This document shows, in pieces, positions 5,405 through 5,723 of a DNA stretch of 5,723 nt (its first letter is position 1; every line of letters starts with the position of its first letter). Below the pieces are notes generated by a model that searched no databases, was not told where the DNA came from, and was given only the letters and a program-made list of their open reading frames with translations. Location of the stretch: assembly GCA_030622805.1 (NCBI GenBank), contig JAUXFR010000105.1, positions 1-5,723 of the forward strand. The letters run 5' to 3'. Source of the stretch: Anaerolineae bacterium. GTDB taxonomy: Bacteria > Chloroflexota > Anaerolineae > Anaerolineales > UBA4823. Position numbers and translations under genes: made by a program.

Positions 5405-5723
5405 GCGACAACAATCATTACACTCATTCATCACCGAATATGTCTTATCAGGACCCCGACCAGGTCGGCGCAGTCGACGGGGTCTCCTCGCCACCTCCAG
5501 CCGCAGCGCAGCAGCGCAAAGTAAGCATGCCGACTGTCACACCGATTGTGGTTTACGTGCTGCTGGGTCTGACAGTACTGGTCTACCTGCTGCAGTACGC
5601 CAGCCAAAATATACTTGGTTTTGACATATTGGCGGTGTATGGGGTGAAATCGAATGAAATGATCCAGCAGGGTCAGTTCTGGCGCTTATTTACCCCCATG
5701 TTCCTGCACGGGTCGATCCTGCA
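5401..5723 (+). CDS. Rhomboid-family intramembrane serine protease (N-terminal part, runs off window)
   Basis: The frame stays open to the window edge: 107 complete codons from a TTG at 5401. The first 45 or so residues are polar and Pro/Ala/Gln-rich, a cytoplasmic-looking N-terminus. A membrane helix follows at about 47-66 (TPIVVYVLLGLTVLVYLL), then a loop (about 67-90) and GQFWRLFTPMFLHGSIL (91-107). This WRLxTxxFLHgs pattern is a hallmark of rhomboid proteases and precedes their second helix. The catalytic GxSG serine and the later His lie beyond the window, so activity cannot be judged. Rhomboids cleave membrane-protein segments within the bilayer. The TTG overlaps the gmk stop (TTGA, 5401-5404), suggesting translational coupling; ATG 5440 is the alternative start, giving a protein 13 residues shorter. 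Confidence 0.85.
   Translation, partial: MSDNNHYTHSSPNMSYQDPDQVGAVDGVSSPPPAAAQQRKVSMPTVTPIVVYVLLGLTVLVYLLQYASQNILGFDILAVYGVKSNEMIQQGQFWRLFTPMFLHGSIL

Noticed and set aside
5440..5442. ATG 5440 as the rhomboid start
   Set aside because: There is no ribosome site before it, whereas TTG 5401 has one and overlaps the gmk stop. It remains possible as an alternative.

Overview
The window carries ordinary bacterial housekeeping genes plus one unrecognised gene and one structured-looking intergenic region. The gene set is: the end of pdxS, then pdxT, a 311-codon protein of unknown function, an SpoIIIAA/Ycf45-like ATPase with an R3H domain, tmk, a zinc-ribbon (FmdB-family) gene on the minus strand, gmk, and the start of a rhomboid protease. 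From recollection of similar gene sets and the protein flavour (a Gmk P-loop ending GKDS, a long R3H ATPase beside tmk, a small FmdB protein with a long acidic tail), I lean towards a Chloroflexota bacterium, perhaps Anaerolineae. This is an inference that no marker in the window proves. There is no sign of phage, insertion sequences, CRISPR, tRNA or rRNA.

Layout. Positions 1-4033 hold a plus-strand run. PdxS and PdxT form the two-subunit, DXP-independent pyridoxal 5'-phosphate synthase: PdxT releases ammonia from glutamine and PdxS builds the cofactor. Next come the unknown protein (805-1740), the R3H ATPase (1752-3365) and thymidylate kinase (3413-4033), with gaps of 22, 11 and 47 bases, so co-transcription is plausible. 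The minus-strand FmdB-family gene (4035-4424) converges on tmk with a single base between the two stop codons.

The only long non-coding stretch is 4425-4777 (353 bases), between the divergent FmdB-family gene and gmk. It is AT-richer than its surroundings. It holds candidate promoters for both sides, a perfect 12-base palindrome carrying TATAAT on both strands, and three evenly spaced copies (+, -, +) of a CTATC...CATG motif that can form two mutually exclusive hairpins. This is the part most worth a second look. After it, gmk (GTG start) is followed by a rhomboid-family gene whose best start is a TTG overlapping the gmk stop; that gene runs off the end of the window.

Working together: tmk and gmk are nucleoside monophosphate kinases feeding dTTP and GTP/dGTP synthesis, and pdxS/pdxT supply vitamin B6 cofactor. 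The other genes have no pathway that the sequence establishes. No defence, secretion or biosynthetic system is visible; the candidates for novelty are the unknown 311-residue protein and the structured intergenic region.
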